From the NCBI RefSeq assembly GCF_015355785.1, contig NZ_JADKYW010000006.1, forward strand, positions 62,001-126,000: DNA of 64,000 bases, read 5' to 3'. The translations under genes were made by a program, and so were the position numbers. The stretch's first letter is position 1, and the number at the start of each line of letters is the position of its first letter. Shown piece by piece: positions 19,183-28,891 of this stretch. Below the pieces are notes generated by a model, which did no database searches, had not been told where the DNA came from, and was given only the letters and a program-made list of their open reading frames with translations. Source of the stretch: Arthrobacter gandavensis. Its GTDB lineage: Bacteria; Actinomycetota; Actinomycetes; Actinomycetales; Micrococcaceae.

Positions 19183-20349
19183 GTGGCAGCACCGCAGAAT
19201 TACTTGGCCGTCATCAAGGTCGTCGGCATCGGCGGCGGCGGCGTGAATGCCGTAAACCGAATGATCGACGTCGGACTCCGCGGAGTCGAATTCATTGCCA
19301 TCAACACAGATGCCCAGGCGCTGCTGATGAGTGATGCCGACGTGAAGCTCGACGTCGGACGTGAACTGACCCGCGGCCTGGGCGCCGGTGCGGATCCCGA
19401 GGTGGGCCGCAAGGCCGCTGAGGACCACGCCGAGGAAATCGAAGAGGTGCTGCGTGGAGCAGACATGGTCTTCGTGACTGCAGGCGAGGGCGGCGGAACC
19501 GGTACCGGCGGTGCGCCGGTCGTCGCCCGGATCGCGCGATCACTTGGCGCCCTGACCATCGGCGTCGTCACCCGCCCGTTCACCTTCGAAGGCCGGCGCC
19601 GTTCCAACCAGGCCGAGTCCGGCATCGACACGCTGCGGGACGAAGTCGACACGCTGATCGTCATCCCGAATGACCGGCTGCTCTCCATCAGCGACCGCAA
19701 TGTCTCGATGCTGGATGCGTTCCGTTCAGCCGACCAGGTGTTGCTTTCCGGTGTGCAGGGCATCACCGACCTGATCACCACCCCGGGACTGATCAACCTG
19801 GACTTCGCCGACGTGAAGTCCGTGATGCAGGGAGCGGGCTCGGCACTGATGGGCATCGGTTCAGCCCGCGGCGAGGACCGTGCAGTGAAGGCGGCGGAAC
19901 TGGCCATCGCCTCTCCGCTGCTCGAAGCTTCCATCGACGGTGCCCACGGCGTCCTGCTGTCCATCCAGGGCGGCTCGGACCTCGGCCTGTTCGAGATCAA
20001 TGAAGCCGCACGCCTGGTTCAGGAAGTTGCCCACCCGGAGGCCAACATCATCTTCGGTGCCGTGATTGACGACGCCCTGGGAGACGAAGCGCGCGTTACC
20101 GTGATTGCTGCCGGCTTCGACCAGGTGGACGTGACCTCGCAGCCCGCCTCGGCCAAGCCTGCCGAACAGCCGGTGTCCTCTCCGGCCGCAGCAGCCGCTT
20201 CCGCCGGCGCAGGAAACTCGGCCTGGGCCCAGCGCCCGCAGGCCGTGCCCGCGGACGCCGGTTTCGACGTTGACCTCCCCGCCGTGGTTGAGCCTGACCT
20301 CAGCGCAGGACGCCAGGACGACCTGGACGTTCCTGATTTCCTCAAGTAA
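19183..20349 (+). CDS. ftsZ: Tubulin-like division GTPase FtsZ
   Basis: A 388-residue GTPase that polymerises into the Z ring. The N-terminal [15 protein letters not shown] nucleotide loop, the tubulin signature [12 protein letters not shown] (near 103-114), NIDTL-region equivalents and the T7 synergy segment [11 protein letters not shown] are intact. A variable Ala/Pro linker ends in the conserved C-terminal peptide [10 protein letters not shown], which binds SepF and other partners. The start is the GTG at 19183, giving [15 protein letters not shown] as in other actinobacteria; an in-frame TTG at 19153 is rejected. No ftsA is nearby, so membrane attachment is expected through SepF. Confidence 0.97.
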   Translation: MAAPQNYLAVIKVVGIGGGGVNAVNRMIDVGLRGVEFIAINTDAQALLMSDADVKLDVGRELTRGLGAGADPEVGRKAAEDHAEEIEEVLRGADMVFVTAGEGGGTGTGGAPVVARIARSLGALTIGVVTRPFTFEGRRRSNQAESGIDTLRDEVDTLIVIPNDRLLSISDRNVSMLDAFRSADQVLLSGVQGITDLITTPGLINLDFADVKSVMQGAGSALMGIGSARGEDRAVKAAELAIASPLLEASIDGAHGVLLSIQGGSDLGLFEINEAARLVQEVAHPEANIIFGAVIDDALGDEARVTVIAAGFDQVDVTSQPASAKPAEQPVSSPAAAAASAGAGNSAWAQRPQAVPADAGFDVDLPAVVEPDLSAGRQDDLDVPDFLK

Positions 20350-20380
20350 GACCAGCACCGGCGCGGGGTTGTTCGATCGC

Positions 20381-21082
20381 ATGTTTTGGTGGGAAGGGCA
20401 GGGCCCGGCAGGGTTCCGGGTAGCTTTCACTGACACGGCGGCGGGCAACCTCGCGCTGCATGTAGGGGACGACCCCGCGGAAGTCCGCCGGCGCAGGTCC
20501 CTGCTGGAGCAGCGGATGGACGTGCAGCCAGGATCGCTCCGGTTCATGGAACAGGTCCACTCAGCAGACGTCGTCCCGGTGCAGGGCCTTCCCCTGCCGG
20601 GGGAGGTCCCGGTGGCAGATGCACTCCTCAGTCCGGACGGATCCGCCCCGCTGGCTGTCATGGTAGCCGACTGCCTGCCGGTGGTCCTGGCCGGGACGGG
20701 CCCGGACGGCGTCGTCAGCGCGGCAGCACACGCGGGCAGGCGCGGCCTGCTGGATGGCATCCTTGCGAACACGGTTACGGCGCTCCGCGAAGCAGGTGCC
20801 ACCGGAATCCAGGCGTGGATTGGTCCTGGGGCGTGCGGAAAATGCTACGAGGTTCCGGAAGAAATGCTCGGACAGGCGGCCCATCTCCCCGGCGCGTCCT
20901 CCAGGACCAGCTGGGGGACACCGGCACTGGACCTGCCCGCCGCAGCCCAAAACCAGCTGCTGTCGCTGGATGCAGCCGTGGAGATGGTCCCCGGATGCAC
21001 CTTGGAAGAACCGCGGCTCTTTTCCCATCGCCGGGACGCCCCCACGGGCCGGTTCGCCGGACTCATCTGGCAGCCCCGGTAA
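20381..21082 (+). CDS. pgeF: Peptidoglycan editing factor / laccase-domain protein PgeF (YlmD-like)
   Basis: A 233-residue Cu-oxidase_4 family protein. The PgeF group removes misincorporated residues such as L-Ser from UDP-MurNAc precursors, and some members act as purine nucleosidases. The conserved metal-site motifs are FMEQVHSADVV, ADCLPVVLA, AHAGRRGLLDGIL and GPGACGKCYEV (His and Cys ligands). I chose the ATG at 20381; a TTG 12 bases upstream is possible. It lies 31 bases after ftsZ and 43 before yggS, the usual order in actinobacteria and firmicutes. Confidence 0.92.
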   Translation: MFWWEGQGPAGFRVAFTDTAAGNLALHVGDDPAEVRRRRSLLEQRMDVQPGSLRFMEQVHSADVVPVQGLPLPGEVPVADALLSPDGSAPLAVMVADCLPVVLAGTGPDGVVSAAAHAGRRGLLDGILANTVTALREAGATGIQAWIGPGACGKCYEVPEEMLGQAAHLPGASSRTSWGTPALDLPAAAQNQLLSLDAAVEMVPGCTLEEPRLFSHRRDAPTGRFAGLIWQPR

Positions 21083-21125
21083 CCCGGCCGCGGCCCAAAC
21101 GGAATACAGCACCAACGAGGAACCA

Positions 21126-21863
21126 ATGAGCACCACCACTGACCGTACAGCAGACCTGCAGGCCCGCCTGGAACGGGTCCGGCACCGCATGGCCGCAGCC
21201 GCCGAGGGCCGCGGTGAAGCGGAACTCATCGTCGTCACCAAGTACTTTCCCGCTTCGGACGTTGCCCTGCTGGCCGGGCTCGGAGTGCGGAACGTGGGTG
21301 AGAACAAGGCCCAGGAAGCCGAAGCCAAGGCAGCCGCACTGGCCGGAAGCGACCTGCGCTGGCACTTCATTGGGCAGCTGCAGACCAACAAAGCCAAGTC
21401 AGTAGTCCGGTACGCCTCGGCAGTGCACTCGGTGGACCGTCTCGGCCTGGTAGCAGCGCTGGGCAAGGCAGTCGCCGCGGAGAACCGACGGCGCACCGAG
21501 GCCGGCGACGCGCAGAGGGGCCCGCTTGACTGCTTCCTCCAGCTCGACTTGCGCCGCGGGGAAGACCTTGATCCCGGACGCGGCGGAGCCCGCCCTGCGG
21601 AGATGCTCGAACTCGCGGATGCGGTAGCCGCGGATCCCGGCCTGTCCCTGTCGGGACTCATGGCTGTCGCGCCCCTTGGTGAGGATCCGGCTGCCGCCTT
21701 CGCACGCCTGCAGGATCTCTCCGCTGAACTCACCTCCCGCTATCCCCGGGCGGCGGGCATTTCCGCAGGCATGAGCCGGGACCTGGAAGCAGCCATGGCG
21801 CACGGCGCGACACACCTGCGGATTGGCTCGGATGTTCTCGGTCCCCGCCCCGCTGTGGGGTAG
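21126..21863 (+). CDS. yggS: PLP homeostasis protein YggS/YlmE
   Basis: A 245-residue single-domain PLP-binding TIM barrel of the YggS/PROSC family. It holds pyridoxal phosphate and affects vitamin B6 and amino-acid pools, with no known catalytic reaction. The PLP-lysine segment is ELIVVTKYFP; VGENKAQEAEAK, WHFIGQLQTNKAK and the C-terminal SAGMSRDLEAAMAHGATHLRIG are family motifs. The start ATG follows GAGGAACC. It sits between pgeF and sepF, as is typical. Confidence 0.95.
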   Translation: MSTTTDRTADLQARLERVRHRMAAAAEGRGEAELIVVTKYFPASDVALLAGLGVRNVGENKAQEAEAKAAALAGSDLRWHFIGQLQTNKAKSVVRYASAVHSVDRLGLVAALGKAVAAENRRRTEAGDAQRGPLDCFLQLDLRRGEDLDPGRGGARPAEMLELADAVAADPGLSLSGLMAVAPLGEDPAAAFARLQDLSAELTSRYPRAAGISAGMSRDLEAAMAHGATHLRIGSDVLGPRPAVG

Positions 21864-21945
21864 CGTCAAAGACGGCAGGGGTAACACTGCAAAACACCGG
21901 GTACCACTGGATAACGCGGGACGCTGAAGGACTGAAGGAGCAACC

Positions 21946-22479
21946 ATGGCTGGCGCAATGCGCAGGACGATGATCTACCTTGGGCTCGCCGATGGCGATG
22001 AGCTGTACGAGGACGAGCAGAAGCCTGTCCGCGAGGCACCCGCCAGGGAAGAGGAACGGGCACCGGAAAGCGAGCGGCAGGACCGCGAGCCTGCTGCGCC
22101 GTCCCAGCCGGAGCGCAAGACCGCGGTGGAGGAATACCGTGCTCCGGTAACTCCAATCAAGCGTGCCCCCTCATCGGCAAAGGAAGACGTGGCAGGTTTG
22201 CGGCAAATCACTACCGTCCATCCCCGTTCCTACAACGACGCGAAGATCATCGGCGAGAGCTTCCGTGACGGGATTCCGGTCATCATGAACGTCACAGACA
22301 TGGGAGAAGCGGACGCCAAGCGCCTAGTCGACTTTTCCGCGGGACTTGTGTTCGGGTTGCGCGGTACCATCGAACGCGTGACCAACAAGGTCTTCCTGCT
22401 CTCGCCGTCCTACGTCGAGGTGCTCGGAGATGACAAGAAGGTCAGCGAGTCCCAGTCCACTTTCTTCAACCAGAGCTAG
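21946..22479 (+). CDS. sepF: Division protein SepF
   Basis: A 177-residue protein that anchors FtsZ to the membrane. The N-terminus [20 protein letters not shown] is the membrane-binding amphipathic helix region. An acidic, disordered linker (20-80) precedes the C-terminal SepF/DUF552 domain with [33 protein letters not shown] and [11 protein letters not shown], which dimerises and binds the FtsZ tail. Since ftsA is missing, SepF is probably the main Z-ring anchor. GAAGGAG lies 6 bases before the ATG. Confidence 0.96.
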   Translation: MAGAMRRTMIYLGLADGDELYEDEQKPVREAPAREEERAPESERQDREPAAPSQPERKTAVEEYRAPVTPIKRAPSSAKEDVAGLRQITTVHPRSYNDAKIIGESFRDGIPVIMNVTDMGEADAKRLVDFSAGLVFGLRGTIERVTNKVFLLSPSYVEVLGDDKKVSESQSTFFNQS

Positions 22480-22482
22480 CCG

Positions 22483-22499
22483 CCGCCCCTCGGGGGCGG
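22483..22499 (+). other. GC hairpin between sepF and yggT
   Basis: A 7-base GC stem, CCGCCCC / GGGGCGG, with a 3-base loop just after the sepF stop. There is no U-tract, so it is more likely an mRNA 3'-end or processing structure than a full terminator. Confidence 0.35.
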
Positions 22500-22539
22500 A
22501 GCGGGCAGCCGTTCTCCTACGGCGGAAACGACAACAAGC

Positions 22540-22833
22540 GTGAGTATTATTTTTGCCCTGCTGTACCTGGTGCTGATGCTCTTTCAGCTCGCCCTGATCC
22601 TGCGCATCGTATATGACGCGGTGCAGATGTTTGCCCGTCAGTGGCGTCCCAGGGGGCCCGCACTGGTCCTGGCTACCGCAGTTTACGGGGCCACAGACCC
22701 GCCCATCCGGGCACTGCGGCGGATCATTCCGCCGCTGCGCCTGGGAGGTATCTCCCTTGACCTGGCGTTCCTGCTGCTGTTCATCGTGGTAAGTATCGCC
22801 ATGCAAATTGTGTGGGCAGCTGCCGTTCGCTAG
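22540..22833 (+). CDS. yggT: YggT family membrane protein
   Basis: A 97-residue integral membrane protein with two hydrophobic helices (about 2-24 and 70-95) flanking a basic loop that carries the family's DPPIRALRRIIPPLRLGGISLDL motif. YggT proteins are conserved next to sepF and divIVA, and are implicated in envelope or division functions and, in some species, osmotic tolerance; the mechanism is unknown. Start is GTG. It lies 60 bases after sepF. Confidence 0.92.
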   Translation: MSIIFALLYLVLMLFQLALILRIVYDAVQMFARQWRPRGPALVLATAVYGATDPPIRALRRIIPPLRLGGISLDLAFLLLFIVVSIAMQIVWAAAVR

Positions 22834-22871
22834 GGGGAGACGGGGTTGGTTCGATATCGGTTCGCAAAAGA

Positions 22872-22877
22872 TATAAT
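22872..22877 (+). promoter_or_regulatory. Candidate divIVA promoter -10 in an AT-rich island
   Basis: A consensus TATAAT lies in an AT-rich patch (about 22861-22920) that is conspicuous in this high-GC sequence. The region 15-22 bases upstream (TTGGTT, GTTCGA) gives only a weak -35. It would give divIVA its own transcript with a leader of about 100 bases. Confidence 0.6.
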
Positions 22878-22981
22878 GTGAAAATTATATTGAAATGATC
22901 CCTGATTTTATGTTCGAGATTCTGTAACTAGGCTTACTGCCCCAGGGCAGGCCGGCCTGATAACCAGTATGAGGTGACCAG

Positions 22982-23641
22982 ATGGCCCTGACGCCAGAAG
23001 ATGTAGTCAATAAGCGGTTCCAGCCCACTAAGTTCCGTGAAGGCTACGACCAGGATGAGGTGGATGACTTCCTCGACGAAATCGTCGTGGAGCTCCGCCG
23101 GCTGAATGCCGAGAACGAGGACCTGCGCCGGCAGCTCGCCGAGGCAGTGGCTGACGCTCCTGCTGGCAACCAGGTTCCCGCGCCGGTTTCTGCCGCAGCA
23201 AAGACCGAGCAGGTATCCCAGCCTGTCAAGGAAGAGAAGAAGCCCGAGCCGGCTCCGGCACCGAAGGTCGAAGAACCCAAGGCCGAAGCCCCCCGCGCTG
23301 CCGAGCCTGCCGCACCTGCCAACACGGCCGAATCTGCCGCCGGCATTCTGGCAATGGCCCAGAAGATGCACGACGATTACGTCAGTGCCGGTGTTGAACA
23401 GCGCGACAAGATCATTGCCGAGGCACAGATCGAGGCAAGTGGACTGGTCACCGAAGCACAGGAGAAGAGCCGCAAGATCCTCAGCTCCCTCGAGCAGCAG
23501 AAGGCGCTGCTGGAGCGCAAGGTGGAGCAGCTGCGCGGCTTCGAGCGCGATTACCGATCACGCCTCAAGGCATACATCGAAGGCCAGCTGCGTGACCTCG
23601 ACTCGCGCGGCTCGGTAGCCTCGGAGACCGCAGACGCATAG
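22982..23641 (+). CDS. divIVA: Polar growth/division protein DivIVA (Wag31)
   Basis: A 219-residue curvature-sensing coiled-coil protein. The conserved membrane-binding N-terminus is MALTPEDVVNKRFQPTKF with REGYDQDEVDDFLDEIVVEL. An Ala/Pro/Glu/Lys-rich linker (about 60-115) is followed by a long second coiled coil (about 120-205). In actinobacteria DivIVA/Wag31 marks poles and septa and recruits cell-wall machinery. GAGGTGACC precedes the ATG. It closes the dcw block. Confidence 0.96.
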   Translation: MALTPEDVVNKRFQPTKFREGYDQDEVDDFLDEIVVELRRLNAENEDLRRQLAEAVADAPAGNQVPAPVSAAAKTEQVSQPVKEEKKPEPAPAPKVEEPKAEAPRAAEPAAPANTAESAAGILAMAQKMHDDYVSAGVEQRDKIIAEAQIEASGLVTEAQEKSRKILSSLEQQKALLERKVEQLRGFERDYRSRLKAYIEGQLRDLDSRGSVASETADA

Positions 23642-23814
23642 AGCGTATGCAGCTAGTCGTTTCCGCCTGGACGGATATGAATCAGGATTAGACTGGTGAC
23701 AGAGACATGGGCCGGTGGCCGGGATCTCCCGGCTGCCGGCCTCTGCTGTTGCACCGTCCGTTCCTAACCTGCCCCAGGCATCTGTTCCTCTGCTGTCCGA
23801 CTCCCGAAAGCACC

Positions 23815-24384
23815 ATGACTGACTCAACTCCGGCTCCGGCCCCGCAGCCACAGCCGCCCGCGCGGCCCAAAGCAGCCCTGACCCGCTATGCCCTGGTCAT
23901 GGCGCTCGTCGCGCTGGCTGCCTGGATATTCGACCAGCTGACCAAAATCTGGGTCGTCGCAACGATGACCGAGGGCCAGGTAACGGATGTCCTGCCGCCG
24001 CTGCTGCGCTGGCACTTCATCCGAAACCCCGGAGCAGCATTCTCAATCGGGACCGACTACACCTGGATCTTCACCATCATCATGGTCCTGGTCTCCGGAT
24101 TCCTCATTTACCTGATGTTCAGGCTGCGTTCGGCCGCCTGGTCCGTCGCGTTGGGCCTCGTGCTCGGCGGTGCAGTTGGAAACCTCACCGACCGTCTTTT
24201 CCGCGAACCCTCCTTTGGCCAGGGCCACGTGGTGGATTTCATCGCGTTTCCCAACTTCGCCATCTTCAACATCGCCGACTCCTGCGTTGTCTCCGGTGTC
24301 ATCCTGGTCTGCCTGCTGACGCTTCGCGGAATCAACATGGACGGCACCCGGGCTTCCGCGGGCAAGGACAGCACCGATGCCTGA
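23815..24384 (+). CDS. lspA: Lipoprotein signal peptidase (signal peptidase II)
   Basis: A 189-residue aspartic membrane protease that removes signal peptides from prolipoproteins, such as the one at 1518-2057. Four transmembrane helices are visible. The catalytic aspartates are Asp126 in GNLTDRLF (usually GNLIDR) and Asp155 in FNIADS, with NPGAAFSIG near 71-79. I use the ATG at 23815, giving a short Pro-rich cytoplasmic N-terminus. An in-frame ATG at 23707 would add a Cys/Pro/Leu-rich stretch that does not look coding. It overlaps the pseudouridine synthase gene by 8 bases. Confidence 0.93.
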   Translation: MTDSTPAPAPQPQPPARPKAALTRYALVMALVALAAWIFDQLTKIWVVATMTEGQVTDVLPPLLRWHFIRNPGAAFSIGTDYTWIFTIIMVLVSGFLIYLMFRLRSAAWSVALGLVLGGAVGNLTDRLFREPSFGQGHVVDFIAFPNFAIFNIADSCVVSGVILVCLLTLRGINMDGTRASAGKDSTDA

Positions 24385-25312
24385 GATCCACGAACGCTTC
24401 ACTATCGGCGAGGAGCACCAGGGGGCCCGGGCAGATGCCGCACTGGCCGAACTGCTGGAGGTCTCCCGCTCCACTGCCGCAGGCTGGTGCGCCGAAGGCT
24501 GGCTCACCCGCGGCGGACGTCCGCTCGCGAAGTCGGACCGGCTGCATGCCGGTGACCGCGTCGCCGCAGACGTTCCGGAACAGCCGGATCCGCTGGCCGT
24601 CGTCGTCGAGCCTGTTGAGGACCTTGGGATCCTGGGCGACGACGAACATTTCGTCGTGATCGACAAGCCGGTTGGCGTTGCTGCCCATCCCTCGCCGGGA
24701 TGGGTAGGACCCACCGTTGTGGGTGCCCTCGCAGCCGCAGGCTACCGGATCTCCACTTCCGGCGCGGGGGAGCGGCAGGGCATTGTCCACCGGCTCGACG
24801 TCGGAACCTCCGGTGTCATGGTGGTCGCCAAGACCGAACACGCCTACACCCTCCTGAAGCAGGCCTTCCGGGACCGGACCGTGGAGAAGGAGTACCACGC
24901 GCTTGTGCAGGGCCTCCCGGACCCCCTGGAGGGCACCATTGATGCTCCGATCGGACGGCACCCGGGGCACGACTGGCGGTTCGCCGTCGTTGATGAGGGA
25001 CGCGATTCAGTGACGCACTACAAGGTGCTGGAGGCGTTCGGCCGCGCCTCGCTGGTGGAAGTCCACCTGGAGACGGGCCGGACCCACCAGATCCGCGTGC
25101 ACTTCTCAGCCCTGCGCCACCCGTGCGCCGGCGACCTGACCTACGGTGCGGATCCGCGCCTGGCTGCGGAACTGGGACTGACCCGGCAATGGCTGCACGC
25201 CCGGAAACTTGGATTCAGCCATCCCGGGACCGGAGAGTGGGTGGAGTACACCTCCGCCTATCCGCAGGATCTGCAGTACGCGCTCGACGCGCTGGGCCGG
25301 GGCGACGTCTAG
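24377..25312 (+). CDS. rluD: RluD-family 23S rRNA pseudouridine synthase
   Basis: A 311-residue enzyme with an N-terminal S4-like RNA-binding domain (about 15-60, [22 protein letters not shown]) and a RluA/RluD catalytic domain. The catalytic aspartate lies in [33 protein letters not shown] and [19 protein letters not shown] are family signatures. The exact uridine target is not readable; RluD (helix 69) is the usual annotation in this lspA-linked position. It starts inside lspA and probably shares its transcript. Confidence 0.92.
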   Translation: MPEIHERFTIGEEHQGARADAALAELLEVSRSTAAGWCAEGWLTRGGRPLAKSDRLHAGDRVAADVPEQPDPLAVVVEPVEDLGILGDDEHFVVIDKPVGVAAHPSPGWVGPTVVGALAAAGYRISTSGAGERQGIVHRLDVGTSGVMVVAKTEHAYTLLKQAFRDRTVEKEYHALVQGLPDPLEGTIDAPIGRHPGHDWRFAVVDEGRDSVTHYKVLEAFGRASLVEVHLETGRTHQIRVHFSALRHPCAGDLTYGADPRLAAELGLTRQWLHARKLGFSHPGTGEWVEYTSAYPQDLQYALDALGRGDV

Positions 25313-25326
25313 TCTCCCGCGGCGCC

Positions 25327-25332
25327 TAGAAT
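25327..25332 (+). promoter_or_regulatory. Candidate -10 for leaderless dnaE mRNA
   Basis: TAGAAT is followed by exactly six bases and then the GTG of dnaE, so the transcript would start at the start codon. There is no ribosome site in between. hisD has the same hexamer and spacing. Confidence 0.55.
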
Positions 25333-25338
25333 GGTTAG

Positions 25339-28300
25339 GTGGCTTCAGCAACTGGTACGTCTAAATCGTTTGTCCACCTTCACAATCACACCGAATACTC
25401 GATGCTGGACGGGGCAGCACGCCTGACCGACCTGTTCAGCCACGCCGATGAGCTGGGGATGAATGCCCTGGCCACTACGGACCACGGGTTCGTCTTCGGT
25501 GCGTTCGACTTCTGGAACAAGGCGCGGAACTCCGGCATCAAGCCGATCATCGGCGTGGAGGCCTACCTCACTCCGGGCACTGCCCGGCAGGACAAAACGC
25601 GTGTGAAGTGGGGCGGCGGCGGCCGCGACGACGTCTCCGGTGCCGGTGCGTACACCCACATGACCATGTGGGCGGAAAACACCGAAGGCATGCACAACCT
25701 GTTCCGCATGTCTTCCCTGGCCTCGCTGGAAGGCTACCTGTACAAGCCGCGCATGGACCGGGACCTGCTCCAGACCTACGGCAAGGGCCTGATTGCCACC
25801 ACGGGCTGCCCGTCCGGCGAAGTCCAGACCAAGCTGCGCCTGGGCCTCTACAACGAAGCCAAGCAGGCGGCGTCGGACTTCCGGGACATCTTCGGGGCGG
25901 ACAACTTCTTCTGCGAACTGATGGACCACGGGCTGGACATCGAACGCAGCGTCCAGGCGGACCTGATCAAGCTGGCCCGCGAACTGGACCTGCCGCTGGT
26001 AGCCACCAACGACCTCCATTACACGCACGCAGAGGATGCCAAGGCGCATGCCGCGCTGCTGTGTGTGCAGTCCGGCTCCACCCTGGCGGACCCCAAGCGG
26101 TTCAAGTTCGACGCCGACGAGTTCTACCTCAAATCCCCGGCGGAAATGCGGGCCATGTTCCGCGACTACCCGGACGCCTGCGACAACACGCTGCTCATTG
26201 CCGAACGCTGCGACGTCGAGTTCAACACCAAGGCCAGCTACATGCCGCGCTTCCCCTGCCCTCCGGGGGAGAACGAGGAATCCTGGTTCGTCAAGGAAGT
26301 CGAGACCGGACTGCAGTACCGGTTCCCCAACGGCATCCCCGACGACGTCCGCAAGCAGGCTGAATACGAGATCGGCATCATCACCCAGATGGGCTTCCCG
26401 GGCTACTTCCTGGTGGTTGCCGACTTCATCAACTGGGCCAAGAACAACGGCATCCGCGTTGGCCCCGGCCGCGGCTCCGGTGCCGGTTCAATGGTCGCGT
26501 ACGCCATGCGCATTACGGACCTGAACCCGCTGGCCCACGGACTGATCTTCGAACGGTTCCTCAACCCGGACCGTGTGTCGATGCCCGACTTCGATGTCGA
26601 CTTCGATGATCGGCGCCGCTCCGAGGTGATCCACTACGTCACGGAGAAGTACGGTGCGGACCGCGTGTCTATGATCGTGACCTACGGCACGATCAAGGCC
26701 AAGCAGGCGTTGAAGGATTCTTCCCGCGTCATGGGGTACCCCTTCTCCGTTGGTGAGCGCCTCACCAAGGCCATGCCGCCGGACGTCATGGGCAAGGGCA
26801 TCTCCCTGACCGACGTCCACAACAAGGAAGCCAAGCGCTACGGCGAGGCCGACGAGCTGCGCGAGCTGCTGGCCACGGACCCGGATTCCCAGCGCGTCTT
26901 CGAGACGGCGATCGGCCTGGAAGGGCTGAAACGCCAGTGGGGCGTGCACGCTGCCGGCGTCATCATGTCTTCGGACCCGCTGATCGACATCATCCCGATT
27001 ATGAAGCGGGAGCAGGACGGCCAGATCATCACGCAGTTCGATTACCCCACCTGCGAAGGCCTCGGCCTGATCAAGATGGACTTCCTCGGCCTGCGCAACC
27101 TGACCATCATTTCGGACGCGATCGAGAACATTAAGCTCAACAAGGACGTAGACCTCGACCTTGAGAAGCTTGAACTCGAGGACAAGGAGTCCTACGAGCT
27201 CCTGGCCCGCGGTGACACCCTGGGCCTGTTCCAGCTCGACGGCGGGCCCATGCGGTCCCTGCTGAAACTGATGCGTCCGGATAACTTCGAAGACATTTCC
27301 GCTGTCATCGCGCTGTACCGGCCGGGCCCCATGGGGGCGAACTCGCACACCAACTACGCCCTCCGCAAGACCGGCGTCCAGGAGATCACCCCGATCCACC
27401 CCGAGCTCGAAGAGCCGTTGAAGGAAATCCTCGACACCACCTACGGCCTGATCGTCTACCAGGAACAGGTTATGGCGATCGCCCAGAAGGTGGCCGGCTT
27501 CTCGCTCGGCCAGGCGGATATCCTCCGCCGTGCCATGGGCAAGAAGAAGAAATCGGAGCTGGACAAACAGTACGCGGGCTTCCACGGCGGCATGGTGGAG
27601 CGCGGTTACTCGGAGGCCGCCATCAAGGCGCTCTGGGACATCCTGCTGCCCTTCTCCGACTACGCGTTCAACAAGGCGCACTCCGCAGCGTACGGACTGG
27701 TCTCCTACTGGACGGCGTTCCTCAAGGCGCACTATCCCACCGAATACATGGCAGCGCTGCTCACCTCCGTGGGAGATGACAAGGACAAGCTGGCCATGTA
27801 CCTGAACGAATGCCGCAAGATGGGCATCACGGTGCTGCCGCCGGACGTCAATGAGTCCTCCGTGAACTTCACCCCGGTGGGCAAGGACATCCGCTTCGGC
27901 ATGGGAGCCATCCGCAATGTGGGCACCAACGTGGTCCAGGCAATGGTGGGCGCCCGCGAGGAAAAGGGCGCCTACACCAACTTCAAGGACTTCCTGATGA
28001 AGGTCCCTGCCGTAGTCTGCAATAAGCGCACCATCGAATCACTGATCAAGGCCGGTGCCTTCGACTCAATGGGCCACGCCCGGCGTCCGCTGGCAATGAT
28101 CCACGAAGAAGCGATCGACTCCGTGGTGGTGCTCAAGCGCAACGAGGCGGTCGGCCAGTTCGACCTGTTCGCGGGCATGGGGGAGTCCGAGCCCGAAGAT
28201 TCAATCTCCATTGACATCCCGGACCTGCCTGAGTGGGAGAAGAAGGACAAGCTCTCCTTCGAGCGGGACATGCTGGGCCTGTACGTTTCCGACCACCCGC

Positions 28301-28878
28301 TCCAGGGCCTCGAAGGCATCCTCAGCCAGCATGCGGATTCCTCCATCACCTCGATCGTCAGCGAGGAAGGGCCGGCGGACGGATCGATCGTGACGATCGC
28401 CGGCATGATCACCTCACTGCAGCGGCGCATCGCGAAGAACAGCGGCAACGCCTACGCCCGCTGCGAGATCGAGGACCTTGCCGGTTCAATGGAAGTCATG
28501 TTCTTCGGGCAGGTCTACGGCCCGATTGCCGCGGTGCTGGCAGAGGACCTCATAGTGGTGGTGCGCGGTCGCCTGCAGCGGCGCGATGACGGCGCGGTGA
28601 CGCTCAACGCCCAGGAACTTACCGTCCCGGACCTCAGCGAGGGCCATTCCGGGCCCGTGGTGATTTCGATGGCCACTTACAAGGCCACCGAAACCGTGGT
28701 GACCCAGCTCGGCGACGTGCTGCGGACCCATCCCGGAACCTCCGAGGTGCAGATCCGGCTCAACGGCAACCGCACGGTGGAAGTCATGAAACTGGGTGTG
28801 GACCTCCGGGTGAACCCCACGCCTTCCCTCTTTGGCGACCTGAAGGTACTGCTGGGACCGGCGTGCCTGGATGCCTAG
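25339..28878 (+). CDS. dnaE: DNA polymerase III alpha subunit (replicative)
   Basis: The 1179-residue C-family replicative polymerase. A PHP domain opens the protein (FVHLHNHTEYSMLDGAARL, with metal-binding His). Next is the polymerase palm with PDFDVDFDD (Asp417 and Asp419) and the third catalytic aspartate Asp581 in IKMDFLGLRNL. A fingers/beta-binding region and a C-terminal OB domain follow. Length and intact PHP residues fit DnaE1, the essential copy, rather than the error-prone DnaE2/ImuC. In actinobacteria the PHP domain of DnaE1 can provide proofreading. Translation starts at GTG directly downstream of a -10 hexamer. Confidence 0.97.
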   Translation: MASATGTSKSFVHLHNHTEYSMLDGAARLTDLFSHADELGMNALATTDHGFVFGAFDFWNKARNSGIKPIIGVEAYLTPGTARQDKTRVKWGGGGRDDVSGAGAYTHMTMWAENTEGMHNLFRMSSLASLEGYLYKPRMDRDLLQTYGKGLIATTGCPSGEVQTKLRLGLYNEAKQAASDFRDIFGADNFFCELMDHGLDIERSVQADLIKLARELDLPLVATNDLHYTHAEDAKAHAALLCVQSGSTLADPKRFKFDADEFYLKSPAEMRAMFRDYPDACDNTLLIAERCDVEFNTKASYMPRFPCPPGENEESWFVKEVETGLQYRFPNGIPDDVRKQAEYEIGIITQMGFPGYFLVVADFINWAKNNGIRVGPGRGSGAGSMVAYAMRITDLNPLAHGLIFERFLNPDRVSMPDFDVDFDDRRRSEVIHYVTEKYGADRVSMIVTYGTIKAKQALKDSSRVMGYPFSVGERLTKAMPPDVMGKGISLTDVHNKEAKRYGEADELRELLATDPDSQRVFETAIGLEGLKRQWGVHAAGVIMSSDPLIDIIPIMKREQDGQIITQFDYPTCEGLGLIKMDFLGLRNLTIISDAIENIKLNKDVDLDLEKLELEDKESYELLARGDTLGLFQLDGGPMRSLLKLMRPDNFEDISAVIALYRPGPMGANSHTNYALRKTGVQEITPIHPELEEPLKEILDTTYGLIVYQEQVMAIAQKVAGFSLGQADILRRAMGKKKKSELDKQYAGFHGGMVERGYSEAAIKALWDILLPFSDYAFNKAHSAAYGLVSYWTAFLKAHYPTEYMAALLTSVGDDKDKLAMYLNECRKMGITVLPPDVNESSVNFTPVGKDIRFGMGAIRNVGTNVVQAMVGAREEKGAYTNFKDFLMKVPAVVCNKRTIESLIKAGAFDSMGHARRPLAMIHEEAIDSVVVLKRNEAVGQFDLFAGMGESEPEDSISIDIPDLPEWEKKDKLSFERDMLGLYVSDHPLQGLEGILSQHADSSITSIVSEEGPADGSIVTIAGMITSLQRRIAKNSGNAYARCEIEDLAGSMEVMFFGQVYGPIAAVLAEDLIVVVRGRLQRRDDGAVTLNAQELTVPDLSEGHSGPVVISMATYKATETVVTQLGDVLRTHPGTSEVQIRLNGNRTVEVMKLGVDLRVNPTPSLFGDLKVLLGPACLDA

Positions 28879-28879
28879 G

Positions 28880-28885
28880 TAGAAT
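28880..28885 (+). promoter_or_regulatory. Candidate -10 for leaderless hisD mRNA
   Basis: TAGAAT, six bases, then GTG: the same arrangement as at dnaE. The hexamer begins just after the dnaE stop codon, which ends at 28878. Confidence 0.55.
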
Positions 28886-28891
28886 GGCGTT

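Noticed and set aside
26488-27732. A 414-codon frame antisense to dnaE
   Set aside because: It lies entirely inside the polymerase catalytic region and shows no domain; dnaE is intact across it.
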